A DNA stretch of 64,000 nucleotides from Himantopus leucocephalus (lineage: Eukaryota > Chordata > Aves > Charadriiformes > Recurvirostridae): positions 62,275,544 through 62,339,543 of the forward strand of contig RSEF01000001.1 of assembly GCA_003993805.1 (NCBI GenBank), written 5' to 3'. Positions 11,641 to 40,114 of this stretch are shown in pieces (position 1 is the stretch's first letter; every line of letters begins with the position of its first letter). The notes under the pieces are model-generated. The model saw only the letters and a list, made by a program, of their open reading frames with translations, searched no databases and was not told the DNA's origin. A program made the translations under genes and the position numbers.

Positions 11641-13857
11641 GGAACAAACTTTTTTAAAATTTATTTTATAGATCACACCAGCCTGAGTGATCTTTGAATG
11701 CTGGTCACAAAAGAGAGATCACACCACCTCCTTTGCACAAACTGAAGTAAACCCTCTTCCAGTCTCGGCAGTCTCCTTCATTTGGAGCACAAGGAATGGA
11801 GAAAAAGAAAACCGCCTGGAGCTCCCCGCTCCGCTCGGAAGCGGAGGGCAGTGAAATCAGATGCAGTTTGATGCTGCTACAGGGCCAGAAGACAACTGAA
11901 CCAGGCCCTCATGCCCTGCTTAGCCACACTTCACACCCCCTCACAATGTGGGTGCTATTAGTGTTGTAGCCGCCTATAGTTCCTCCCTCGCCAGGGGAGT
12001 GCTGGTATTTAGGCACGTAGCTTGGAAAGGACTGTCTCACCTCCCCACTTCCACCCACACTCGGGCGCCACTGCAGTCTCTAAGGCAAAGTATCCTCATC
12101 TCCAAACCACGTTCCTCACCTCTGCCACGCCGCTTAATGCTCTTGGAGTGCTGGTGCTGGCATCAGGACATGCGCTCTTTCCACCCCCCCAAGCCTGCTG
12201 TCGCTCACTCAGCTTGAAAGCCTTCCTCGAATCACAGGGTGGACTGGAATGAACTCCACACAGGTGCCACACAGTGAGGAACAGGAACAACCCGCTAAGG
12301 AGGGATAGAAACCTTTCAGTCTCCCTCTAATTAAAATAAAAGTCCTTCATTGGAGGAGGAAGCCCTCAAAGAAACCGAGGCTGACCGCACCTGCTGGGGA
12401 GAGCAACGATTTGCTGAGGATGTCACCTCCTCCCTCAAAATGCTACCACGCTCCCACAGCTCATGACAAGCTGGCAGAAGATAACTCCTGTCCTCACGGG
12501 AGCAAAGCGAAGAGGCAGGGTTAGAAGAAGAGATCAAAACAAGCAGGGCATTGATCACTTGCGCAACCCGGGGTTAAAAAAACATGATAACAATAAAGTT
12601 AATTCACAGACCGTCCTTGCAGGTCCTTCCTGCAGAAGCCAGAATTTGTCATTAAAAAAAATAATACAATCTTAAAAAGAATAAATGAAAGTCAGAAAAA
12701 TTACCACGTACTTCCAAACCCTGAAAGCACTTCTATAAGTTTGGTACCAATTCATCATTGCCCTCTTCGGCCAAGAGGGGAGAAGACAAATCATACCTCT
12801 GCCATGGCAAAGTTTGGCCAGTGAGTTCCAGAAAAGATCTGGGAAATCTTGGAGTAAACAAAGTCAAGGGAAAGTCATGTTTTCCTGGTGTCTCTGTTCC
12901 AAAGGTATATTCCCACCTGTGATCTCTGTCCATGGAGGTGAGCAGGCCTTCTCTGGCTCAAGGGACGGACCGAGTGTTCCTGCACTATATTCTTAATACT
13001 GTCAATTGAGCTGCCGCAGCCTTGAGAGCGGGGTTAGATTTGCTCCACTGTGCACGGAACAAACAATAGGAAAAGCAGCATGATGGGAAGGGGAACAGGA
13101 TGGGCAAATGACTGCCCATTTATATTCTGTCTCTAATTAAAATCTTAAGTGCTATCAATGTATTTGAGAAGGGTATTTAGTATAGGATCCCTCAACTTAA
13201 CACCAAGAACTGCTTTCCAATTTGCTTCCTTCTCAGACCTCCAAATAATGAAATTTCTTACCATCTCGGTCACCATCGGTCACTACAACATTAAATTAAA
13301 CCCACTTAGAAATAGTTTATGATGGAGGGAATCCAGAAACATATTTGGCGTGGGGCCATAGTGGTGAGGAAACAATGCCCTATGGAGCCATCCTAAGCAG
13401 CATGGTTTAACCTTTGCCAAGTCTGTAATTTCAGGTGTTTGATAACCCCTGGATCTGAGACAGCAAACAGGAGGAGAGCAGCAAGTCCTCTGGACAGAAT
13501 GGGGTGAGGGAGGAGGGAGGCAGCTAACTGGCTCTTTGCAGTTCTATCCAGACTCTCCTCTCATCTTCATGCACACAAAATATAATAAAAACTAATAAGA
13601 ATAAAAACTAAGCCCATGATGTACAAAAATGTGTCGATAGGGGGAGGAGGAAGGTGTCAGTTACTCAGTTCTGTGTGTCTTATCACCTTCATTAGCTTAC
13701 AAATTATGCTCCTCTCCATTGTTTCCTTCAGGGAGGAGGGACGATTCCTCTGCAGCCAATCAGCTGGGATGGGTTTTGGTTTAAGCTGCTCTGGATCTTT
13801 TGGATAACAAATGAAGGGAAGGGGAGGAATTCCTCAGAGGGAGGAGGAGTAAGAAAT
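11641..13857 (-). other. GTPBP1: GTPBP1 3' UTR
   Basis: The sequence downstream of the GTPBP1 stop codon, read on the minus strand, runs about 2.2 kb to a canonical AATAAA (11660-11665 on the plus strand as TTTATT) followed by a T/GT-rich stretch at about 11615-11640. No coding exon is recognisable within it. Confidence 0.65.
11660..11665 (-). terminator. Candidate GTPBP1 polyadenylation signal
   Basis: AATAAA on the minus strand, with tgtcttgttgttttt-type GT/T-rich sequence just beyond it. It fits cleavage near 11640. Confidence 0.6.
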
Positions 13858-31201
<17,344 letters not shown>

Positions 31202-31286
31202 CTTCCCTGCCCCGGCCCTCCTCCTCCTCCCCTCCGCCCAGGGAGGCGCGGCGGGCCCCGCCCCCGGCCCGCCAAGGCGGCGCCAG

Positions 31287-31668
31287 CCAATCACCGGCGG
31301 AGGAACGGGGCGATTAGCCTGTAGCCATGACGACGGTGGGCAGGGTCGTTGTTATTCATGAGGGAGGGCCACACCCCCGCGAAGCGCGCGAAGCCAATGG
31401 GAGAACCACTGCCAGCTCAACTTGTTTTCTATATATACACACACACAACAGAAGCCCGCCCGACGTGTCCGGGGCTTCCTACCCAATAGAAAAGCTGTCC
31501 CTCGTGACAAACAACGCTGAGGGCCAATCGAATAAGAAGACTCGAGCGACCGGGTGGGACTAAGCCGCTGCCACATATGGGCAGCGCCCGCCCTGGTGGG
31601 TGGGTACTCCCTCGCGCGAGCCAATGAGAAAGAGGAGTTTTTTTTCACGGACAGTTGTGTAAGCCAAT
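31287..31668. promoter_or_regulatory. Cluster of six CCAAT boxes
   Basis: Exact CCAAT pentamers, all on the plus strand, begin at 31287, 31394, 31483, 31524, 31621 and 31664. Several sit in the wider NF-Y-like context AGCCAATGG or GCCAATSR. They lie just upstream of GTPBP1. Spacings are 107, 89, 41, 97 and 43 bases, and the 11-mer AACGCTGAGGG occurs twice (31513 and 31671). Confidence 0.7.
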
Positions 31669-31878
31669 GGAACGCTGAGGGAGCTGTCCCTTCAAGCCGC
31701 GGGTCCGGTTGTCCCGGCTGGGCGCTCCGCTGAGGTGACGGGCGTCGGGGGCCCGGCGTGCCGCCAGCTCCGGGGGCGGGCAGAGGTGCCCGCCGCCCCC
31801 TCAGCCCCTGTGCTCCTGACAGAAAGCCCCTCCACCGTGCCGATCCCGCGGCGTTCAGACCCTGAGGGGACGGCCCGC

Positions 31879-31907
31879 GGGGGGGGGGGGGGGGNGGGGG
31901 GGGGGGG
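31879..31907. repeat. Poly-G run with a single N
   Basis: A 29-base G homopolymer interrupted only by one unresolved base at 31895, inside the GTPBP1/JOSD1 promoter island. It could form a G-quadruplex. Its length in the assembly is probably unreliable. Confidence 0.8.
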
Positions 31908-32603
31908 CGCCGGCAGGAGGCCGGCACCGAGGAAAGGGGGTGGGGGGGAAACCCCCCCCCGCTGAGGGGTTTTTAGCGGGGCCGGCCGGCGGGGGAGCCG
32001 CCCGTCCTGTTCCTCCGCCGGGTCACGCGTCCGCTCCTCCGCCGCCACAAGCTGCAGGCTGGCAGGCAGAGAAGCCGGGGAGGATTTATGTTTATTCACC
32101 ACGGCGGTAAACCGCTTCACTCGTCCCGGCTTGTTTATCACGGCGTGAGACTCGGCGCTCCTGTTAATTAAGCAGGCGAGAAGAAAGGAAGGGAAATTGA
32201 AGCTCAGGGAAATTAACTCGCCTAAGGTTATGCGGCAAATTAACCGCAGGGCCGGGAACCAACCCTGCCCGCGCTCCGGCAGCAAACCCAGCCGGCTGCC
32301 GGCGCCCCTCTCCCGGCACGCACCCCGCGGCCCACCTCCCGGGCCCTTTCCCGGGGGGGAGGGAAGGGAAGCAACCGGACGGCTCCCCGCCGTTTCCCCC
32401 CCCCCGGGCGGACACCAGTCCCGGGGCCGCCTTTCCTTTCTGGGCCGCCCCGCCCGCTGACGTCGGTGGGCGGGCGGGCGGGCGGGCGCGCGCGCGACGT
32501 CGGCGCGTGCGGGGCGGGCCGCGGGGCACGCGCGCCGCGGGGGGCGGGGGTCACGGGGCGGAGGAGGCGGGAAGAGGGGGGGGGTGTAAAAGCGGGGCCC
32601 GGC

Positions 32604-32613
32604 GCGCATGCGC
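32604..32613. promoter_or_regulatory. NRF1-like site
   Basis: The perfect palindrome GCGCATGCGC matches the core of the NRF1 motif. It lies close to a GC-rich stretch (GGTGTAAAAGCGGGG) and about 40 bases before a splice donor, so it probably marks the JOSD1 start region. Confidence 0.55.
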
Positions 32614-32653
32614 GGCAGGCTGTCGGTGTGGGGCGGTCGGGGCCGAGGAGCGG
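32614..32653 (+). other. JOSD1: Putative JOSD1 5' non-coding exon
   Basis: A GC-rich stretch ends at a good donor, GCGG|GTGAGG, at 32654. JOSD1 in other vertebrates has non-coding 5' sequence upstream of the ATG exon, and the coding start lies 1 kb further on. The 5' edge is unknown and the exon is inferred from context only. Confidence 0.35.
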
Positions 32654-33708
32654 GTGAGGCGACGGGGCCCGGAGGTTCCCCTCGCGTCCCTCTGGAGGGG
32701 AAGGACGGGCGCCTCGGCCCGGCGGCGAGCCCCGAGGGCTGGGGAGGTTGCCTGGCGGCGGTTGGAGGGCGGTTAGGTGGGGGCCTCCCCTCAGCGTAGC
32801 GGGGGGACGGGGCGGGGGTGTGGGGCTGGGCCTCGGCTGCCGCCCCGGTGACGGGGGCTGAGGGGGGTGTGTGGTGGTAGTCGGTGGTGGTGGTGGTCGT
32901 GGCCGCGGTTGTGGTTGTGCGAGCTTGGGGTGGGGAGGGCCGAGGTGGGAAGGTGCGAGGCAGGCCTTGGGGCTCGTCCCGCCCGCTGCCTGCCCTCCCC
33001 TCGCCCCCACGGGCTTTGTGTTGCCTCTTCTCATCGCTAACGGAGACTTCCCTTTGTCGGAGTGCAGGGTGACTTGTGAGGAATTGCCTTCCCCGGAGCC
33101 TGGACCTGGGCTTTTTTTTGTGGCCTAGCAAGAAGCGGTTTCCTTTCCTGAACTTTTGGTATCTTCTTGCCTGGATTCAGTCATTCCCAAAGGAATGGAG
33201 AAATGCTGCTGATAAGTCCTTAACCACCCTGTGCTCTCATAGGCAGCACCAGAAGCTGGCTTCATCTTTTCCACTTTGGCACTTTGGGGGTGGGCTTCTC
33301 TTTGTTACCTGCTCTGGGTACCTTTTTAGTGGCACTATAGACCAAAGGAGATGGAAGAAAAGGAGCGATGTGATAAATTCCACCTGGTACCTTGAGACTA
33401 AGAGGATTCCTATCTTTTGATTTCCTTTTTTTTTTTTTCTGTGGAGGGTGGGGGGGGAGGGAAGTATTACATTTTATGGGGTATGGGAGGAGGGAGGAAA
33501 AATATGTTGCAGATCTTTATGTGGTTTTTAAAACCAGCCATCAGAGGCAATTACTGAATAAACTGAATCACAAGAGAAGGGTTTGTGAGCTGGAAGCAGC
33601 GCTAGCCTACAAAAGAAAGGGGCAGTGGGCTGCTGTTGTGACTGTGGAGGAAGAAACTTCAGCCTCCTTCGTTTCTCACCACCTACTCTCCATCCACCCT
33701 GCAAGAAA

Positions 33709-36700
33709 ATGAGTTGTGTGCCATGGAAAGGTGACAAGACCAAATCGGAATCACCAGAGCCACCCCAGCTACCACCAGTGCATATTTACCATGAGAAGCA
33801 GCGTAGGGAGCTGTGTGCCCTCCATGCCCTCAACAATGTCTTCCAGGACAGCAACGCTTTCACTAGGGAAACCCTGCAGGAGATTTTTCAGAGGTAGGAT
33901 ACTCTCTGCACTGGCGTTAGCTTCCAGTTGTCCTCTATTGCTCAGAGGAATTTTCAGATCTTATTTGGGGGAAAAATGGAGCAAAGAAGGGGTTCAGAGT
34001 ATGTCACTGCTTTGAAATTACTGTAGGGTCTTTTTTAAACACCCCCTCCTTTTTTTTTTTTTACTGTCTTGATGCAAAAATTCTCTCTCTGTTTACTTGT
34101 TTCTTAAACTGTTCTGGCTGCCAGTTTTAGGTCCAAGGGCTTTATTGCAGATGCTGTTGTGTGGTTGGACTGCTGTCTTCTCCCCTTCCCACCTTAATGC
34201 GTCTTCTACCTGTCTTCCATATTTTTGCCCCTGCCTTGTGTAGATATGTTATCTTGATGTTAACAACAGATTTTGAGGTGGGCTTGGAAGAGTGAAGGTG
34301 GCAGGAATAACAAATGGGTCATCATAAAAACTTCTTGATTTATTACCGCAACACTTCTAAGATTTTTGGAAATCAGGAGTGACTCCTTATTCAAGTGATT
34401 AAGTGAAGTTCTTCAAATACTACTTTTTTTTCCCATGCAGTGAGACCCTGTGTACTCTGTCAAACTGGAATTCATTTCAATAGCTAGATCTCCATTTTCT
34501 GTAGCATTGCTAAATATTTCCCAGCAGCTTCAGATAACTAATAAAAGCATTTTTGAGTTTTACTGGGATAAATGTAAATTATTAATGCGGCCTGTACAAT
34601 AGCTCATATTTTGCTAAATGTTTACTTTATGCTGTTTCAACGCTTTGTGGAAATTATCTTGACCACGCCTTTGGAAATTGTGATGACCTTCCATTGGTGA
34701 AGCTAAGTAATCAAACAGGAAAAGGGGTCTTTTCTGATACTCAGTCTGTGGATGTTGTACTCATCACACAGGCTGTGCTTGAATACTTGTTACCAGCAGT
34801 TGATGGCAACTTGTGTTTGTGACAGGTAGGAAATCGTGCTTCGTGACAGCAGTCATGCAGGTACTGTTGGACAAGGCAGTCACGGTGCCCTGTGTTGATG
34901 AGCAGCGAGCTGTGTGGCTGTTGCTGCTGTCCTGAAAATTGGCAGATTTAAGGAACTGATGCTTGACTTGTCAAACGTGTGCCTGTCTTTCTTTGGCAAA
35001 ATAAATGTGGTGATGGACAACAGCAAATATCACTATTAACGATAGTGTTGTAAATAAAATTCCTGTTGGTGAAGGGGATCTGGTCCATGGCAGGCTCAAG
35101 GCACTCTTTGTCCAGTGTAAAGATGCTATAGTTTTGTTCCAGAGCAGCAATTGTCAGAATCTTAATCACAGATGGATTGCTATTGGCCTGAAGCAAACAA
35201 AGGCAGTTTGTGTGGTAGAAGGAGTGTGATGATCTAATTAGTTGGCTTTCATTGGTTTTGGTGAGAGAGAATTAGTGTGCAGCATGAAACCTCTCAGAAA
35301 GAGCTGGGATGTTAATCTTGTTGGACCTCCTGCCTTCGAAGGAAGAATTTATCTTTGATTCCAACCTGTTATTGTTCCATCCTGATATTCAGATCAAGAT
35401 ACACAGATTGATTCAGCCCCATGGTAGTATGGAAATAAACGTGGAAATTCCTCTCAGAAATGGATGAGCTATAAGCTATGCATAAGAATTGCCGCTACCT
35501 TTGCATCTCTGTTGGGTTACTACTCATGCCTAGCTCTTTGACCTGCCTCTGAGAAGTGTGGATTTAGTTTACCTTTATACATCACTTTTCTGTATGTCTT
35601 GCCTGTGTCTAGTCATATTCTGTGTGTTGATGACTCTGATAAAGGGCTGATGTATATTTTTAATAAGCTACAAAAATGTTGAGAGGTGTGATTATGTTTT
35701 TTTAAACGTGGTGTTGACAAGGTAACGAAGTCACAAATAAGCTTAAGCTTTCTATAGCTTTTAGCACATCTCTTGAAGAATGATTGAACCACATTGCTTA
35801 ATCATTAGCTTTCCTTTTGCTGCATCCCGTTGCATTAGGCCAGTGTAGCCTGATGATTATCATCTCAAGTAGATGGCAAAACATGGCCCAACCTCCTCTC
35901 TGATTTTTGTAGTTCTTCCTGTCCTTTCCTCTGATACAAGAAGTATCTTTTTGGTGTTCCTCTGGCTTTTGTTGCAGGGAGTAAGATTGCATGTTCCAAA
36001 TGTTGCATGGAGGTACAAACAAAATCTCTTCGCTTCACTGGAGTCTGTGTATTGAGACTTGATTAGGAAAGACAACTGCGTACAGGAATCTTGGAGCCTG
36101 TTGTGTTAAGACAACATGTTGATGAAAGTTTCTGATTTAGAAAGCTCAGGAGGATTATTACCTGGGTTTCTGTCCAACTTTGTCAGTCTTCCTCAGCTTA
36201 GTGTCTAGATTAAAAAAAAATAACTTTGGGGAGACAACTTAATTCCTTGTCTAATCAGAATCCTTCAGCTGATGATTGTGGAGCCTATTTATGTGTGTGT
36301 GAATAGAGATGTTGAGGCAATTCTTGGTGAAAGTTTGCTCACCGGTTCCGGTTCTCTGAGTGTGTCACCTCTGCTGATCTTTTCATCTCATTTCTGGGGC
36401 TCTGAAAGTTGTGGGAAGGAAGTAAGTGTGTTCTTTCAGCTTTCAAATAAGCTTGTCTCTGGAAAATGGTGCCACAAGAGGGTGCTTGTGTGACCCCAAA
36501 GGGCTGTGCTAATTGGAAGGCTTTCCTGGCTTGCTGGCACTAATGAGAGTTAATAGGTTGAAGCAATGATCTTGAGGAATTAGTTGTAGCCAAGTGATCT
36601 TGCTTTATGGAGATGCTGGAAGAGCTGTGACAAGCTACATCTCCGTGATTAGTAAAATACAGCAGAGCTTTGGATACTGGAAACCATGATTCTGTGAAAA

Positions 36701-39700
36701 TGTCACTGCCTCACTTGGAAATGCCCAGTGGTGGGTATTAATAGCTTTTCCTGTTACCATGTTGTTTTAGACACTTCTCCCTTCTGTAGTTAAGTCACTT
36801 CCCAGGCTGTTCTGCTGCAGTCTGCTCCGCTGCAAGAAAAATCACAGTTGGAAAAAGCTACATGTCTGTAGCCTCTCTAGCCTTGGTTGGTCTGAAACGC
36901 CCTATTCAATCCACTGCTTCCTTCTTGTCAAATGCCTTGTGCTGTCAGGGGAGGAATGCAGAAGGGCTGAGGGATTTTCCCAGGACGAAATATGCCTGCA
37001 GAACTTGCACTGTGCTAAAGGCTGAGTGAAAAACGTGCAGGAACATCAGGAGTTCTGGGGGATGGAGTTGACATGAGGGAGAGGCAGGTGAAACATGGAT
37101 ATTTAGATGATATGAAACATCTGAACCTTGTGCCACCTGAGCTTATGGAGTCCTTACCAATCAAAGGAGCAACCCTTCACAAGAGAAGTGATCTCAGGCT
37201 TGACTTTCTTTGGTTTGGTGTTGCATGACCTTGCTGTTCTCTACTCCCAGTTTCCCCCTGTGCTTGCTTTTCCAGCTGGTGAAGCCTGTCAGTCACCTTC
37301 ATAATAATTCACCTCCTCATTGTTTCACCTCCTTACAAAATTTCTTAGGGAAAAAAGATAATAAAAGTGACTTTTTTTTTGCCATGTGTATGCACGTTTT
37401 ATGCCTTGCATCCATTATCTGTATTTGTGCAACAGCAGTCTTACATTTTTGTGTGTAACACGATGAACTGTGATTCTGGATTTTTAGATGCTATAGTGAT
37501 GCAAGTGATGTCTGGGCAAGCTTATGGATTAAAGCTGAAGAGACTTGTTTGCAACAAAGTTAGGTGTTAGGTTACTTACAGCAACAGATTTATTTGTTTT
37601 TGTCTTATAGCAATGGCAATGTTTTAGAAAGCTCCCAAACACAAATATATTCACAGTTTTGTGTCTGAACACTACTTTAATTTACCAGTGGGGGGTGGGA
37701 GAGAACAACCTTTTCTGCAGCCAACCCTTCCTGCCTCTTGTTATCGCAGCCAACTTTCAAGACTGATGTTGACTGTTGAACTCTTGAAATTGTGAGAGCT
37801 GTTGTTCTAAATGGCAAACTGGCATTTACTCCAACCATGAATCGAGGGGAAAAATAATTGAAGCGTCCTTCAGAAGTACCAGTTCAATGGTGGTGGTCAG
37901 GGGGAAGGCTTCTTTCTTGGCGGTCTCTTTCACAGCAAAGCTGGGATCTTGGGAGGCTTTTTACATCAAAGTTATTCTTAATGCATTACTTAGCCCTCTG
38001 AGCCCCTCTGTTGAGTGATAAGGGGGAACAGAATAGTTTGCGTTTAAACATGAAGCCCGTTTTCAGGGTTTTTAAGTTATACAGCAACTAGCCCCTTCCA
38101 CTTGTGGAACACAGGTTCAGCAAACGCCTGCTGTAGTTGTCTCCTGTTCTGTTTGCAGGCTGTCTCCCAACACCATGGTGACGCCCCACAAGAAGAGCAT
38201 GCTGGGAAATGGAAACTATGATGTGAATGTGATCATGGCAGCGCTTCAGACCAAAGGCTATGAGGCGGTTTGGTGGGACAAGCGCAGGTACTGAGAAGTC
38301 ACGTAATGCGGGAGATGGCTACTGTTTGTAAAGATGAGAAGGAGATTAAGTTAAAGTACCAGAATATCATCATCTAGCTGTCCTGTTTTCTGCACTCTTT
38401 CAGGGATGTTAACGTCATTGCCCTGTCTAACGTGATGGGCTTCATCATGAATCTGCCCTCCAGCCTTTGCTGGGGCCCATTGAAGCTCCCCCTCAAGCGA
38501 CAGCACTGGATCTGCGTCCGGGAGGTGGGAGGCACCTACTACAACCTCGACTCTAAACTCAAGGTGCCCGAGTGGATTGGAGGTGAAAGTGAGCTCAGGT
38601 AGAATTTTTTGTATCCTGTTCCTCCTCAAATCCTTCCCTGTAGGAGGTGGGGAATCTGTCCTTAAACAGTTAGGGATTGAAATGTTTATGGTTGAACTTC
38701 AGTAGCAAAAATTTGAGATGAATAAGGTTCTTTTACCTCTGCTTAAATTTATACCCCATTTGTATGAAGCTAGGAAGGTGCTTTTGGCAGTGGTGATCTC
38801 TGTGAGCTCAGGAGAACCTGACTTTGTCTCTTACATAGCTGGTTCTGTCACTAGTGATGAAAGTAGAGGCCAAGTCTGATCGTGAGCGGCACCTGCAAGG
38901 AGATGTGCTGTGCCTCGTGTTCTCAAACATGAGTATCAGCATTCCTTTTAGTAGCGATCAGTGTGTATGTTCTCAACAAAAGGCTTTCCAGACTGGAAGT
39001 GCAGCCTTATCCCTGACAGCAGTGAAGGCTGCTTGCTAGGAAATCACTTGCCTACATAAGCATACGCTGCACTTCTGGCTTGACTCCCCTCTTCAGTCTT
39101 AGTGTGAGATGGTTGGTGTAATTACTTTCACTGTGAAGTCTCACCTGCTCTTGGTTGCTGTTTGGCTTCCATTCCATCCTGTTCTAAAGCCTACTGGCAG
39201 CTTTGCTGCCTCAGCTAGACTTGTTCTGAGGTAGGGATTGCACATGAGCAGTATTTGCAGAGTCTACTGTGCCATTAAAGTCTTGATAAAGTGAATGTCT
39301 CCCTTTTGTGAACTTCTGGGATAAAGTAATGTAGTTCTGGAACTACTGTGCAGAGCTTCTGGTGGTGTTTGTACCAGGTGTGCTGTTCTTCAGCAATAAA
39401 TAAGGGCTTCCTATATTCCCTATATAGGGAATATTGGAAATCTGGGCCAAAATACATCAGAGAAAACATTGATTTGACTGTCACAGTTATTGGACATAAT
39501 CCAAGTTTGGTATTAGAAAAACCTCAAGGGCAGAAAGGGGTTGCAGAACCATGTCAGGTAACCAGGTGGTATGCTGCTGCTGTGACCTGTGATAAAGACA
39601 TCTAAATGATGGTGCATTTTTTTTCCCCACAAGTATTCCAGATTTGTTGGAACTATTTTAAAATACGGTGGGATTCTTGATCGCGGAGATCTGAAGAAAC

Positions 39701-40114
39701 TGAATTTGGGTTTAGTTCTATTTTTGTCACCTTGGAAAATTGGAAAGTGACATCTGCATAGACATGCCTCTGCTAAGGTTAAGATCACGTCTATCTGAAA
39801 CTGCAATAACTTGCAGTGTAGAAGTGTGTTGAATCTAGTGGGGCAAGTTTAATGTTTGCGGTGTTTTTTTGTTGTCAGAAAATAATTTAAGACCTTGTGT
39901 GGGGATTTTCTCCCATTTCTTGTCACGTTTGCATAGTTAGTTGCATTTAGTTGTTCTAGAAGATGATGCAGTTCTACATTCAGTAGCGCTTATTTCTGTT
40001 TCTCTTTATGATAGGAAATTTTTGAAACACCAGCTGAGAGGAAAGAACTGTGAACTCCTGCTGGTGGTGCCAGAAGAGGTGGAAGCACATCAGAGCTGGA
40101 GAGCTGATGTGTGA
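33709..40114 (+). CDS. JOSD1: Josephin domain-containing protein 1 (4 coding exons, complete)
   Basis: A Josephin-family cysteine protease (deubiquitinase) related to ataxin-3; known family members act at membranes and the actin cortex. Coding exons are 33709-33893, 38159-38287, 38404-38598 and 40015-40114, all split within an AG|G arginine codon, giving 202 aa as in human. The N-terminus [10 protein letters not shown] is conserved. The catalytic triad is visible: Cys36 in [10 protein letters not shown], His139 in RQHWICVRE and Asp154 in YYNLDS. A Gln31 precedes the active site (EKQRRELC). Chain ends QSWRADV. Small differences from human lie in the Pro-rich stretch (15-24) and around DVNVIALSN. 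The first coding intron is 4.3 kb. Confidence 0.97.
33894..38158 (+). other. JOSD1: JOSD1 intron after the first coding exon
   Basis: A 4.3-kb intron opening with GTAGGA and closing with GTTTGCAG. It is AT-richer than its surroundings, and I see no second gene, RNA gene or recognisable repeat family in it. Confidence 0.65.
38599..40014 (+). other. JOSD1: Last JOSD1 intron
   Basis: A 1.4-kb intron with donor GTAGAA and acceptor TTTATGATAG. It contains one perfect 22-base palindrome (39413-39434) centred on a TATATA core and nothing else that I can name. Confidence 0.6.

Noticed and set aside
31692..33131. 479-codon minus-strand open frame across the GTPBP1/JOSD1 promoter
   Set aside because: Pro/Arg/Gly low-complexity translation of a CpG island that also contains an N; no domain, and it runs through the JOSD1 start region.
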